Counted from the stretch's first letter, positions 11,901 through 24,631 are shown. The stretch: 64,000 bases of DNA from Lanius collurio (GCA_020086605.1 JACBWW010000007.1:22066472-22130471); one strand, 5' to 3'. Notes: generated by a model not told the origin, from the letters alone. Translations and numbers: made by a program.

Positions 11901-14900
11901 AAAGCACATTTAACATGGGCTTTCATTTAAATAGACAAACTTATATATGTTCTTTTTTTAAGTTCCATACATCTAAATATAGAAAATTTTGATGATTAGA
12001 CAAAGTTGGATTGAACTCTTTGAATAATTTGAGTTTTAGAATAAATCTGGAGATCTTACAAGAAAATATTTTCTTGGGATATTTAGAGCTGTTCTGCTTT
12101 TGGTTCTGAAATACTGCAACAAACCCTGTTGGTGTTTCATCATTTGCAGTTCCATCTGGAACCCATAAGGCAAATTTGCATACATAAAAATAAAATCTTA
12201 TTTGAATATTTCAGGCCTTCATTAAAGGCTTGGTCTAATTTCAGGTCTAATCACAGATGAAACTCTAGTGGTGTTGGGGGACACTTAGATTTGAACTAGT
12301 TCATATCTAATTTTCATCATTGGGAAGACTGCCTTCTCTTGGGAAAAGGCAATAATTAATAACTCTGCTCCTTTTTCTCAAGACTATTGGAAAGGGAAAC
12401 CAGAAGTAAATGGATTGGATTCAAATACTTGTTAAGCTTTTGAATAGGCTTTGAAGGACTACAAGGAAGGGAAGGTAAGAATTCAAAGTCAAAAAGTTTG
12501 CGTGCACCTACTGTTGATAATCCATATGATTTAGTGCAGAAACTTCTCTAGTAGAACACAAGACTGGTTGTGCACTCTCTGGTTGTGGAGTCTCTGTATG
12601 GCAGTGACAGCAATGCTTCAGCCATAAAGGAAATAAAATATGTTTTTATTACTGTGTTAAAATTTTTGAAATAGATTGGTTTCATTGTTTTTAGAACATT
12701 ACTTCATTGTGTTTCTCAGCAGAAAAATTCACACTGGGACCTTTTGAAGACCCCTGGTGTCTGGAGAGCTCGGGCACAATTTAAAGGGCTTGCAATTGAG
12801 CTGTCTGGGAATCCACAGAAGGAAACCCATTACTTCCATTATTTTGAGTTATTAGTGTTTTGTTCCTTTATTTTTCTAATACATACACAGTGTGTAACAC
12901 AGTTGATTTCTTTTCTCAAATTAGATTTAACAGTAAATGATAGCAGTTTCACCAGAAATGTTCATATACCACAGAGACTGTGGCCACATCTGCTATCAAT
13001 AACATAAAGTAATATCTGGGACACTCCAGAGGGTACTAAAACTGGAAACAACATCTACAGTATCGAGTTCTCAAACCAGAAAATTATGATATGGCAACAT
13101 CGTAAAGTCCACCTCTGTGAGTAATGGCTGACATGGATACAAGTCTCAGGCTCAACCTTAAATGTAATATATTACTTCTGCTCCTGCCATTCCCTGGTGA
13201 CTGCTGCTGCACTCTGCAGGATGGAGAATGCAAGCTACCAAAAATGTGTGTTTGGTACTGTTGGTAGACTGTGAGAGCAACATGTAAAGAGGGAAATCAG
13301 ATGTGTGCCATCTTTCCTTTGGAAGTTTTCCAGGAGGTATTTCAACCTGCTTTGAGGGAAAAGTGTGAGATGACATTTCTGTATTTAGGAAATAGTTCTG
13401 GAAGTGGGGCCTGGTGAAGTTCTTTGGGGATAGAGAAAAGAAAAATAGTTGGCTTCTTCTAAGGTTCAAGATTATAGCAGGTAAGTCTTGTGAGGAGAAA
13501 TTAATGATAACATATATGTCAAAAAATATATTTCAGTCAAAAGAAATATTTTTTTATCAAGGAAAACCACAGAATCTGAAGGTGAATATATTTATCCTTC
13601 CTTCTGAACATAATTGTAATTTTCTGCATCGCAGGTAAAATAGATACTTCATGTGGCTGGTGATTGCCCGGCTCTGTCAGTTGAAGTCCTGCTGTTACTA
13701 AATGCATCAAGCATTTGCCTTGTAAGTGCATAGAGACTAGAAAAATAAGGACCAGAATAATGCAGTCAGTATGGACTATTAATAACAGTTGCACATTGCA
13801 GCTAACCCAGCCTCAGAGAGGTGAAAATTGTTTCCTTGTACAAATACTTGTTGCTACAGAAATAAAGCCGGGAGAGATCTGTGAATTACATTGCCATCAT
13901 CCACAAGTTTTAAAATAAAAGCACTTATGAATAATGAGCAAGTTCTCTCAAGTCCTGACTTGAAAACCATGAACTTCTGTGATGCAAAAAACAAAAAAGA
14001 CAGGCATTTAAAAATGATCCCCCAAAAGTGTACAGAGAGATACGAGAGGTGCTGAATTCTGTTCCCAAGGAAGAGACGTAGCTGGCTTGCAAACATGCAG
14101 TTATGCTATAAGGAGTTGCCAGTGAGAATGAGTGATAAGAATGAGTAAGAAGAATGAGCAATGAAGAATGCAATCAAGATTAAGCAGGTTATTTAAAGAT
14201 ACATAAGTGTGATAGACATACATTTTCACCTGATTCCGGTTTGCTTTTCTGATCTGGTGTTTTCCAGGCAATACATAACCCGTTGTGTATAGTTTTTTTT
14301 CAGGAGTAAGGCTCTCTTTCTTGAAAATTTTGAGGGGGAATAGGCCTTTGATGTGGGTCTTCCACACCCTTTATATATACTTGGTTTACTGGGTGAGGTG
14401 TACTGAATACTTGTGCCAGTTATATTCAGAAATCACCCAGACTCATTCTGATAATCTCTCCTTTGGAAGTCAGTACAGTTCCACTAACAGGCATAGTTGT
14501 AGGAAATCACTGTCATTTCCTCTGGTTATATCTCTGCCATGAGAAGTGCAATCCTCTTTTCAGCAGATTGACAAGCTTTGTTCTCCTTTAACTAGTCTCA
14601 GGCTAGTTATGGTACTTTAACTAATAACTGAGGGTTTTCTCACTGACATCAAGAAAATTGATGAGAGTTAAAGATAAATTAAATTTCAGATGAAAACCCT
14701 AGTGTCTGTTAGATCCACAGATTTGCTATCAATCATAGCAAGATTGACACTTCCTAAATAAAAAGAAAAAAAAAATAAAAAGGAGAAGAAAGAAAATAAG
14801 AAAAGAAAAGCTTGTGGAAATATGTCAAGTAAAAATAAGTTTTACTCTTTTTGTCATGACTGGGATATTAACCAAAGGCACCAACAATTCTTATGACATA

Positions 14901-16649
14901 TGATCGACAAAGCTTTTTTTCCTTCTGTCTGCACTCAGAATAAAACCTAACACCCCAACTGAATATGTTAAGTCTTCTTTTTGGTAAAATTTACAACATG
15001 ATCTGAAAGATCATTTATAAAAAACCCATGATTTTCTGAACAAGGTCCATATCTCTGCCTGGATTTCTTTATTGTTCTGATCAGGACATAGGAACAGACA
15101 TCAGGATCAAGAAGCCATCACATCAAAGCTGTTTTCAGTGTGTTGCAATTACAAATTCAAAGAGTGATGGTATTACAGCAGAATATATTTAATAATTTCT
15201 ATGTAATGGTATGAACAGAGAACACACTTTAAAAATCACCTAACTGAAAACCTAGAAGATCTGCCAATCTTAAAATTATTTATAAACAAAACACAGCAAT
15301 CAAAGTCTCATGAACAGAAATTTGCATGAAAGTGTTTAACACCAGAAACATGGTAAAACAGTCTGAAACGTGGGATTACATTAATTAAAGGGTCTTAGAG
15401 ACCCTTTTCTTTTTGCTGTACTGCACTAGGGTGAATTTACTTGGTATCACATCTGCAAGATGGGCAGCTCTTTTATTTTATATCACTGCATGTGTGAAAC
15501 TGCTGTAAGGAGAGAATTCAAGATGACCCTCCTTGCAGCTCAGAAAGCAGGGAGGTACCCACTCTGTGGTGGTGTACAAGATCCAAACCCTGCCATCCCT
15601 GCTGCTGTCCACACAGAAGGCTGATGACCCTTCTGTCTGTGAGATCTGTTTCTGTTTCCCCCAAGTAAACCTTTATAGTCTGGGGACAACTAAAATTGTC
15701 ATAGAGTACATTTCCATGTGTTCTGACATTTTTCCTGTCCAGTGGTGCTCTCAGTGCATTGGAAGTGATGTAGATCCTGTTTTATTGAGATTAGAGTGTA
15801 ACACTAACCAAAGAATCACTTAGAGGTGTCAACTGCATTCTTTCACTGAAGGAACTCCATGCAAAACACGTGGCTCTGTACAATGAAATTTAAAATTATA
15901 TGTCAGTGAAATAGATTTAGTGGAGAAAGTCTCTAAAAATTTCTTAGAATTAGGAAGCAACACATTTCAATTGCTTTAACATACACTGACAGTAAAACTT
16001 TGTATTAAACTGAAAATTAGAAAAATTTAATCAGAAGATATTAACAGAAATATGGTTGTTGAAAGTCAGTTGTGATTAAAAAGGTGTTAGGGGGCAAAGT
16101 CTGACAAATACTTCTGACAGCTAATTAATATTTAGCTTAAAAGTTTCGTCTTTCAAAGCAAGGTCAATGTGGAAAGATGTGAAAATGAATAAAAAGAATG
16201 AGCTGTCATTTGACATTATTTGCTATAAAATTAAAAATATGCATTTATGTCAAGGTTATAACAGCATAAATGTAATGCATTACATAAGCATCTTGGTTCA
16301 TTTCATGATAAACTTTGCAGCAAAAGTGTCCATCTCCTAGATCATGAACTGCCACCATGAGTAGAATTTATGTCTTTTAGATTGTGGAATGGATAAGAAT
16401 ATCGGGTAATACATAGCCTAATACACATATTGAAGTAGTTAGACAGTGGTTATTTATGTTGTTGACATTGCATAAGTTAAAAATGTTTAAAATTTGTCAT
16501 TAGCCTAATGTGTATTCGTATTCAAGTGATACAATAAAAAGAGTAAGCATTTTACTTTACCATCAGTTCTCTTGAGAATTAATATGCACACATTCGTGTA
16601 CATGTGTAATTCCTTCTAAATGCATGGATTGAATAATTTGTTCTACAAT
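5976..16649. other. Unique AT-rich DNA, no gene or dated repeat seen
   Basis: Only small ORFs of random appearance occur. T runs lie at 6958-6974 and 10085-10102. Several isolated donor-like sites (for example 13481 and 13723) bound segments with stops in most frames. An (A/G)-rich stretch lies near 14760-14810. I see no CR1, LTR or RNA gene in this stretch. Confidence 0.55.
16270..16285. repeat. Perfect 16-bp palindrome
   Basis: ATGTAATGCATTACAT reads identically on both strands. It lies in an AT-rich stretch (about 16130-16560) with other short homeodomain/POU-like words such as TAATTA and ATGCAT. The outer half, ATTACAT, resembles a PAR-bZIP or C/EBP half-site. Binding is an inference; only the symmetry is directly seen. 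Confidence 0.8.
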
Positions 16650-16946
16650 ATCATTGAATCATGGAAATATTAGGGATGGGAGGGACCTCAAAGACCATTT
16701 AGTTTCAACCCACCTGCTGTGGGGAGGGAACCCTCCACTAGACCAGGTTGCTCAAAGCCACAACTTGTCTGGCCTTGAACACCTCCAGGGATGGGGTATC
16801 CACAACCTTTCTGGGCCACCTATTCCAGCACCTCACTCCCTAAGTGATTTGTTCCTAATGTCTAATCTAAGCCTGCCCTGCTTCAGCTTAAGACCATTCC
16901 CCCTCGCTCTATCACTACATGCCCTTGTGAAAAGCCCCTCTCCTAA
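16650..16946 (-). mobile_element. CR1 LINE 3' fragment
   Basis: The plus strand reads as the reverse complement of an avian CR1 3' end: an ATCATTGAATCATGG remnant of the terminal octamer repeat at the left, then the block containing GGGAGGGACCTCAAAGA and ACCAGGTTGCTCAAAGCC. The element therefore points left and its 3' end is near 16650. It is 5'-truncated at about 300 bp, which is usual for CR1. Several substitutions show that it is not recent. The 121-codon plus-strand ORF here is antisense and not a gene. Confidence 0.95.
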
Positions 16947-19900
16947 AATCATTCACTATTTTTCATTTATAACTCTATGTATGTACAAATTAATACACCA
17001 GGTCAACCTTTACCCATAGACATCAGCACCCTGAAGACCAGAAAAACGCTCTTAATAACAAGCATAATTGGAATTATACATTTTTGAGAATTTTTGTCCT
17101 ACTATAAATTCTGTAAAGGGCAATGTAAATATTATCCCTATTAACCTAAAAGATTTTGAATGAATGCCAGAAAACAAGATTTTGCAAAAATTCTCCTTGT
17201 GGATTGAAGCAGTTTCTCTTTGTCCCATTAACTCTTTTGATTGAATAAATGAGGGTGTGATATGCTTTCTGTCAGTATCATGAAAAAGGCTTTATTTCAT
17301 TCCATCACTGAGAAATAGGTTGTTACCTTCAAAATAGCTTTTTTTTTAAAAAAAAAAAAAAAACAAAACAAACAAAAAACCCCCATGGACAAGTAGCAAT
17401 AGAGTGGTTTGAATTCTTTAAAACTACATGCCTGACAAATATGTCTTTATCTGGTGCAAAACAAAATGATAAATTATTTATTTATCTAAATATTGTGGCA
17501 ACATATTATAAAGAAAATGTCAGAATGAATAGTTAAAAAACATGCTAGTTATAAAGGTATCAGCTGCTGACCCACTGAAGTAGGACATCTACAAAGCTGT
17601 GAAATATTTTGACATTGAAATTTTATCACATTCAGAGTGTTATCACCTCACCTTAAGGTGTCTCCAGTACAGGTGTAACATTTGTTCTGGGGTATCTAGA
17701 CCTTAAATTTATTCAGTCAAGACCAACTCAATGACATCTGTGGCCTCCAGAGGTTTATTCATTCCACAGTAAAGCTGAATGTAGATTTGATCAGATAACT
17801 GCATCCTAACTTCATCTGCCTAGTTAATCTGCTGTAGTGGAGACCGACATGTGCTACTGACATGTACAGGTCTGTTTCCTAAATGAACCTTCCACTCTTA
17901 TTGTAGGAATCACAAGATCTTCCAAGAAAGGAAGAGAGGAATGCAGAAGGCACCAGATTTATTTTTTTTTTTTAGGTTTTTGACAGCAGCCAAGATCATT
18001 TCGTACTATTAGTAATCTTGGGAGTGACAACTGAAAAAAAAAAAAAGAAAATACATGTCTCTTTGCTTTAGCACTAGTATACATAAATGTATTAAAGTAG
18101 GTCAATACTAGAATTCACACTTCAGACTGATGAATATAAGGAAGAGAAAAAAATGAAATCTGGAACTTGAATGACTGACAAAAAATAGTTTCGCCGGAGA
18201 GAATAAGGAGAAGTTCCAGTGTAAGTGAGTATGAAATAACTATTATGTAAAACTCTTTTAAAGTACTTTTTCTTGGTCAGCTTTAATGGTGATCTTTCTT
18301 TTCCCTTAGATAGTGACAATACAAAATGTAGGAGAATACTTCGTTTGTCACACAAGAGGTAACTGATCTTGTCAGCCAAAGCCATGTGAGGCCAGGAGTA
18401 TAAAGGTTGATCTCACAAATAGCAAGCTATTAGCTTTTGCATTTGTTGCTTTGTACTTAAAATAAAGGATAATACTAGATTAGAACATTACATTTTTAAA
18501 CCAATACAAAAATTAACCAGCTGAAAAGCAAGGCATACATAATGGATTTATCAAATGAATGGTTATCCTGCAGAAAACATTTTACTGAATTTTGTGTTGT
18601 GTTTCTCTCTGTAAATATCATATTTCTGAGATGGTAAAGAAATGTAACTATGTAAATGTAAAGAAATCAGTAACAAAGAAAAAATCATATGAAAAAAGAA
18701 AATTTCAAAAAGCATTACCAACATATCTAGGTCACAAGGTATCTAGTACTGGAATACAATCCCATATTGTACATATTTTTTGTGGAATTTAATATATAGA
18801 CATATGTGTCTTTATAAGCACACTTATTCTTCCTTGGATGAACCCCACAAATTTCATCCTTTTAAACTTTATGAAAGACAGATAATGGAAAAAAGAAAGG
18901 AAATGTATACATTCATGGAAGTAAATGAAGCAATGACTAGAACATAATGAGGCACTAAGTCATAATTCTTTTTGCTGAGACAAAAGTTTTCCCAATGGAG
19001 AGAAAACATCTGGTACTTAAGAAGCAGGGTTCTTGATTTTAGCATCTCTTCAGACATTCAGAGATCTCCTGGCATCTCTAAATGACAGAAAATCATCATA
19101 AGTGACAGAATGACTATCCAGAATCAATATATACTGTGAGCAGGGAAAACTAACACAAACGAAATAGAAGCATCCCTGCTTATAGAGAAACCAAAGAAAA
19201 CTAGTTTGAAGAAATAATGCTTGCATTTATTTTATGATCACATTTGCACTTGTCCGCTTATACAAAATATCCTCCAGGCATCCTGTTCTGACTCTGACTT
19301 GAAAAGTATTGATTATTTTGGATTAGAAGCTAGATTTCATAGTTTGAAAGAATAATTTGCATTTTGAGGATAGAGGACTCGTAAGTACAACTACATAGGA
19401 CAGATGTACAGTTTGGTACTCATCTCTTGTGTGAGCAGAGAATCAGAGAGGAAGAGGGAAAAGTAGATTTCTTAGTCCAGAAAATTATCTCCAATTACAA
19501 TTATTAAAGATTGCTTATGAAGAATCATTTGTGAACTGTATGGTTATGTTTACAGCAACTAATTACGAAATAAGATTGTTGTGCTATTTTTCTGTTTGCT
19601 TCTATCCTGTTACCAGAACACTATCAAAATACAGAGAGCTTTGTCTAAGATGGTTATGAAAGGAAAAAATCCCAGTATAATTAAATGATGCAAGTACTTC
19701 ACAGCTGTGGGCTAGAGGTGGTCTAGGAAATTACAAGTCATTCAGCTAATCACATTCAGCTGTTGACAGCTGATCCAATGATCCATGAAGTGGTCCAAAT
19801 CTGTGCTACTAAGATCTTGTATTCCCCAAAAGTTAGTAGTCATAACCAAGCTATAAGTGGGCTGTGGTGCATTCCAGCTACGAACCATGACTGGAAATTG

Positions 19901-22747
19901 TTTAGGAGACCATTAGCAGGCAGTGTCTTCTAGAAATTAAAATGGATCCAGCTACCTGGGCTTGGGGAGAAAACTCTTCTGGGGACTGCTCACACAGGCA
20001 TACCTGGAGGCAGCTGTCACAACTTGTGAGTCTGCTCTGTTTGCTTTGTCAAAGTCCCCCAATTTGCTGCTGTTGTCTTTTTTCACCTTTCTGCCATCAA
20101 CTGGCTTGCACAAAATCTTTGTGGATCTCTTCTCCATTTCTTCAGCTCTTCTGCAAGTTTTTGTACTTTTCCTGTTGCCTTCCCACCCTCTGTCTGTGAC
20201 GAACATTGCCTCTGCTGCTACTGCTTATCATCATTTTCCACTGATTTTTGGGTTCCATTCTTAGCAGAACTGCACTGCCATGTTGAGATCCTGGATGACC
20301 CTGAGACACTCCTGTCTCTATACAAGAAATCATTAATCCAAAGCTGCTTCTCACCTTGTATGAAACAATTTAGTTTTAATCTATTAGCTGAGACTATTTG
20401 TGGAAGTTTTGTGTTGCATGACTTCGTGTCAAAACTAGCAAGGAAGGACCTGACTGAAAACTTCTGTCTGGAGAGATTATTAAAAAATTAACATTGCGAT
20501 TTGAAGCAGTCTAAATAAACAGGATATCTGAGCAAGGGTAACAATCTGAGTGCTTTAACAGTCCTAGGAAAAAAAAAAAATAGGAACAAGCCCTTTCTTT
20601 GTCACGTGTTTTTTGGCAGGAAATATGACCCTAAGTCAGCTCAGCCATAAACACTGCGTTGATGAGCCTTAGATCTTATTTATGGGTTTTCTCAGCAGTG
20701 TGACTCATCAGCATCTAAGTTGATCTTTTTGATTTCGATAATTTGCTCTGTCTTTAAGCTGCTAGATTGTCATTTTATGTTATGTACTTATGTGAGTTAG
20801 AAACAGAAGCAGAGAAAAACAACCAAATCTTATAAAAAAGCCCATCAGATTGTACCAGTGAACCTTAACTATACAGTGGATGCTGTTGAAATAAACTGTC
20901 ATCTTCGCTCTGCCTTCTGCAAAGCTGAAGGCTTAAAATAAAGTGTCTACTTCAAATAACACAAAAAATCATTTTCATGCAATGACATGGTTTTTCTTAT
21001 CTTCATAAGCCCATCTGTGCAATAGAGAATATGACAGAAATTGTAAGGCAAGGGGGGAAATCTATTTATCTACCACATCAATGTTCATACAGTAGGCCAG
21101 CTGAAGTAGCACGAGCAACATAAAGCTCTGCCTATTACCTTGGTGAGTGTGGTGGAACATGTTTTGTACCTTGGCTGGACCATTTCTGTATTGATTTTGA
21201 AATAATGTCACAGCTGAGTGATGGTCTTGGTTAATCTGTACTGTAAACTGGGCCTCTGGTTTCTTTAACATGGTTTATGCAACAGCATGACAATATGGAC
21301 ATGAACAAATAAAGGTAGAGAGGACCCTCCAAAGCAGATTTCTTCAACTTATTGCAAATATTTCCTGTATAGCTATCAGAAATCTGCCTACTGAGCTTCT
21401 TATACTAGCAGCAGGTTGTCATATTTGTGGTTATCCAGGCTCATATCCATACAGAAGCTTGAGGAACTGTCTTTTGTTAAATCACAATGCTTTGTGGTAT
21501 CATTTTGTACATGGCAGACTCCATAAATCCAGTACCTTTCTTTCCTTTGATATTTACCTTTTGAACCCATAATGGAACTAGTCTCTGGCTTTCACTTATT
21601 GCAGGACTAGCAAAAGAATCCCTTCATGTGTGTTCTACGAGTGGCTGGAATTGGAAGAAGGGCAGACCAAATGACAAATTTGCATTAAAGCTTTTGGCTC
21701 TAATTGTCCATTTGGTTCTGCAGTGCTAGAAGTAATACTGTACAGTAGCAGCCATTTACCAGTTCATAGCACAGACCAGATAGTCTTTGGAACTGGGTGC
21801 TCTGATCAAAATGATGATCTTGTTTGTTGAGGTTTCTTCCTCACATGTAGAATATATATGAACATGTGTTAACTGTTTAGAGATAGAGACAAATGATTGC
21901 TGGAGTTACAGGATCCTCGTCTCCTCCTACTGCAGTAAAGCTTGTACTTTGAATTTTACTTGAAATAAGCACTTCCTTTTGAGCTTGAAAACTGAATGAA
22001 AAGCTGTACTTTTTTTTTTATTTGTTTTTGTCCTGCTGTGCCTTGTTACTATGCCAAGCATCTATTCAAAATCCCCTACACTTCACTATGACAACAGAAG
22101 GAGACCTTCCATTTAAACTACACGATTTCCTGGGAAACTTGTTTTATCTCATAATTGAGTGCCTTCAAACCCCATGAAAGATCTACAGTTTGTACAATTA
22201 ACTTTTTGAAGAGTCTTATGACCTCGAGGCAGATCTTCAATGCTATGTGTTGTTGTGCTAGAATTGTAGAAAATTTTAAATGCCTTAAATTCTAAGGATA
22301 AAAAGAAGCATTATATTTTATTGTGCTATAGCAGTTTAGATATTTATAATTAAATATAATCAGCAGAGATTGTTATTTTTTTTTCCAAGTAACTGAATAA
22401 TTGTTTGTTTAACTTAAGTGTTGTTCCCATCAACTCCTGTTTTTGCAACACAAATGCAACCTGATAACTGAACAGAACAATGGTGAGACAATAATGTGGA
22501 ATTTTTAGCTGTTTTCTGAGTAATGAATTGAATTCCTTAATGCCAGAACAATATACAATCTAAAATCCAAGAGTGTATTTTTCTCCTAAAATCCTCGTAA
22601 TCTGGAGACTTAATGTGAAATATCAAAGAGTAAGCTATATATTTTGCTTATATCTATGCCTTTATTTTCTTTCTTCTTAAATAGCAGATGTCATCACATT
22701 GAATAATATCTTATGCCTGAGAAACCCATCTATGAATTTATTTATGG
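16947..22747. other. Unique AT-rich DNA, no gene seen
   Basis: The stretch starts with a T9A16 tract with CAAA interruptions (17339-17385). T9-T10 and A13 runs occur near 17958 and 18035. A 100-codon plus-strand ORF at 19962-20264 and overlapping minus-strand frames lie in a pyrimidine-biased segment and match nothing I recognise. No repeat family is evident. Confidence 0.55.
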
Positions 22748-22794
22748 ATGAGTATGTTTACTTACCTGTCACTCAGGTAGGTAAGCATACTCAT
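22748..22794. repeat. Imperfect inverted repeat, 21-bp arms, 5-nt loop
   Basis: Arm 1 (22748-22768) and arm 2 (22774-22794) are reverse complements at 19 of 21 positions around the loop TCACT. The transcribed strand would fold into a long hairpin with two G-U or mismatch positions. The flanking sequence to 22850 is a run of ATCAT/ATCATAC words. It is much longer than the 8-9-bp stems expected by chance in a window of this size. A DNA hairpin, a small-RNA precursor-like stem, or the remnant of a palindromic insertion are all possible. Confidence 0.85.
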
Positions 22795-22928
22795 ATATCG
22801 TATCATGTCATATCATGCTCATATCATACCATTACATGATAACACTTTCCATTTAGTTCATTTCTAATTTAAAAAAATCATAAGTTTATAATCTCATTCT
22901 GAAAAAATTCAGAAATGCATTTCTGTAT

Positions 22929-23710
22929 AATCACAGAATAAGATGTATTGGAAGAAATCCTCAAGGATTGTGGAGTCCGGCTCCAGGGCCTGCACACCAC
23001 CATCCCCGAGAGTGATACCATGTGCCCAAGACTATTGTTCAAACACTTCTAGAACTCTGTCAGGCTTCGTGCTATGACCACTGTTCTGGGGACCCTGTTC
23101 CAGTGCCCAACCACCCTCTGGGTGAAGAGTCTTTGTCTAATATCCAGTCTAAACCTCCCCTAACACAGCTTCAGGCCATTCCCTCAGGCCCTGTCTCTGG
23201 TCACCACAGAGGAGCGATCAGTGTCTGCCTCTCCTCTTCCTCTCATGAGGAAGCTGCAACAGCAACGAGATCTCCCCTCAGTCTCCTCTTCTCCAGGCTG
23301 AACAGACCAAGTGACCTCAGCTGCTTCTCAGATGGTTTCCCTTCAAGGCCCTTTCCCCCCTTGTTGCCCTCCTTTGGATGCTCTCTGACAGCTTTATATA
23401 TTCCTTACATTGCAGTGCCCAAAACTGCCCCAGCACTCGAGGTGAGGCTGCCCCAGTGCAGAGCAGAGCAGGACAATCCCCTCCCTTGCCAGGCTGGTGA
23501 TGTTGTGCCTGATGCCCCCCAGGACATGCTTGGCCCTCCTGGCTGCCAGGGCACTGCTGGCTCATGTTCAACTTGCCATCAAGCAGGACCCCCAGGTCCC
23601 TTCTGTGGCACTGCTTCCCAGCTTCTCATTCCCCAGTCTGTACATCCAGGGTTGCCTCATCCCAGATGCAGAATTTGGCACTTTCTTTTGTTGAACTTCA
23701 TATAATTGCC
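22929..23710 (-). mobile_element. CR1 LINE 3' fragment, about 780 bp
   Basis: The 3' end is at the left (TCACAGAATAAGATG, a decayed terminal repeat). The body reads in reverse complement as the CR1 3' region, with the typical blocks CCCTCTGGGTGAAGAGTC and TCTCCAGGCTGAACAG. On the minus strand about 23317-23571 retains the C-terminal end of ORF2 ([24 protein letters not shown]), frameshifted. The 227-codon plus-strand ORF (23022-23705) is the antisense of this copy. The right boundary is estimated. Confidence 0.95.
23317..23571 (-). pseudogene. CR1 ORF2 C-terminal remnant
   Basis: This minus-strand frame contains recognisable pieces of the CR1 ORF2 C-terminus: MNMSQQC at the start, then [15 protein letters not shown] and [10 protein letters not shown]. 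In intact CR1 elements this region lies downstream of the reverse transcriptase. The intermediate residues are shifted out of frame (a G/P-rich stretch), and no endonuclease or RT domain is attached, so it is a dead fragment with no expected product. Confidence 0.8.
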
Positions 23711-23989
23711 TGAAGATCTCAGGAGTAATAAGGATCATGTTTTACTTTGAAATATTTTTGGATGTAGGAGTTTAGAATCAGAGCAAAATCATCCCCACAA
23801 AGTAGATTCAGATAAAATAGCTTATTTTGTTTCAGTTTCTCATTCTGAACATTGAATTGGGACTAATTGTTTCTGTTTACAAAACCAAACTCACATGTAC
23901 ACAAGAAATAAACAAGCAGACCCCTGTATATATGTTGGAACGTAAGAGTTTTTCTTCAATAACAGCGCACATGGAGTTAATCGTAGATA

Positions 23990-24631
23990 ACTGAGAGAGC
24001 AAAGTGCTTCCTCTGGGCGATGATCAGGTTGTTCACCACCTGAGGAACCTGAATGCACATAAGTCTGTGGGGCCTGATGAGATGCATCTCAGAGTCCTGA
24101 AGGAATTGACTGATGTAGTTGTCAAACCACTTTCCATGATAGTTGAAAATTCTATGATTCTATGAAAAGGCATGGTAGTCAGGTGCGGCCCAAGATGACC
24201 GGAAAAAGGAAAATATATTACCCATCTTTAAAAAGGATAGAAGGATGACTGAGAACCACCAACCTGTCAGCCTCTCCTCTGCCTGGTGAGATCATGGAAC
24301 AGATCGTCCTAGTAAGGCACATGGAGAACTGGGAGGGGATTCAAGACAGCCAGTGTCACCATGGACAAGTCCTGCCTGACCAATCTAGGGCCCTTCTATG
24401 ACTGCATAAGTGGACAAGGAAAGGGCTACAGGTGTAATCAGTCTGGACTTCTGTAAAGCCTTTGGGAGGGGATTCAAGACAGCCAGTGTCACCATGGACA
24501 AGTCCTGCCTGACCAATCTAGGGCCCTTCTATGACTGCATAAGTGGACAAGGAAAGGGCTACAGGTGTAATCAGTCTGGACTTCTGTAAAGCCTTTGACT
24601 CAGTCCCCCAGAACATCTTGCTCTCTAAATT
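23990..24631 (+). mobile_element. CR1 LINE ORF2 (reverse transcriptase) fragment
   Basis: In plus-strand translation, interrupted by frameshifts, it matches the start of the CR1 RT domain: [16 protein letters not shown], then the equivalents of the NYRPVSL segment and of the SFDTVPHN-type segment. It lacks both the endonuclease end and the 3' end. It contains an exact 133-bp internal duplication (24331-24596) and an out-of-place CR1-tail-like octamer pair (24149-24165). It is opposed in orientation to the neighbouring copy at 22929-23710. Both boundaries are estimated. Confidence 0.92.
24331..24596. repeat. Exact tandem duplication, 2 x 133 bp
   Basis: Positions 24331-24463 and 24464-24596 are identical base for base and directly adjacent, inside the CR1 RT fragment. 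The unit begins GGGAGGGGATTCAAG and ends GTAAAGCCTTT. As 133 is not a multiple of three, the duplication shifts the ORF2 frame. Identity of both copies inside an otherwise diverged element means the duplication is much younger than the insertion, or is an assembly artefact. Confidence 0.97.

Noticed and set aside
15387..15407. Perfect 9-bp inverted repeat AAAGGGTCT / AGACCCTTT
   Set aside because: It resembles a terminator stem, but in vertebrate DNA a 9-bp stem of this kind is expected by chance.
23022..23705. 227-codon plus-strand ORF, the longest in the window
   Set aside because: It is the antisense reading of a CR1 3' fragment; the minus strand carries CR1 ORF2 remnants over the same bases.
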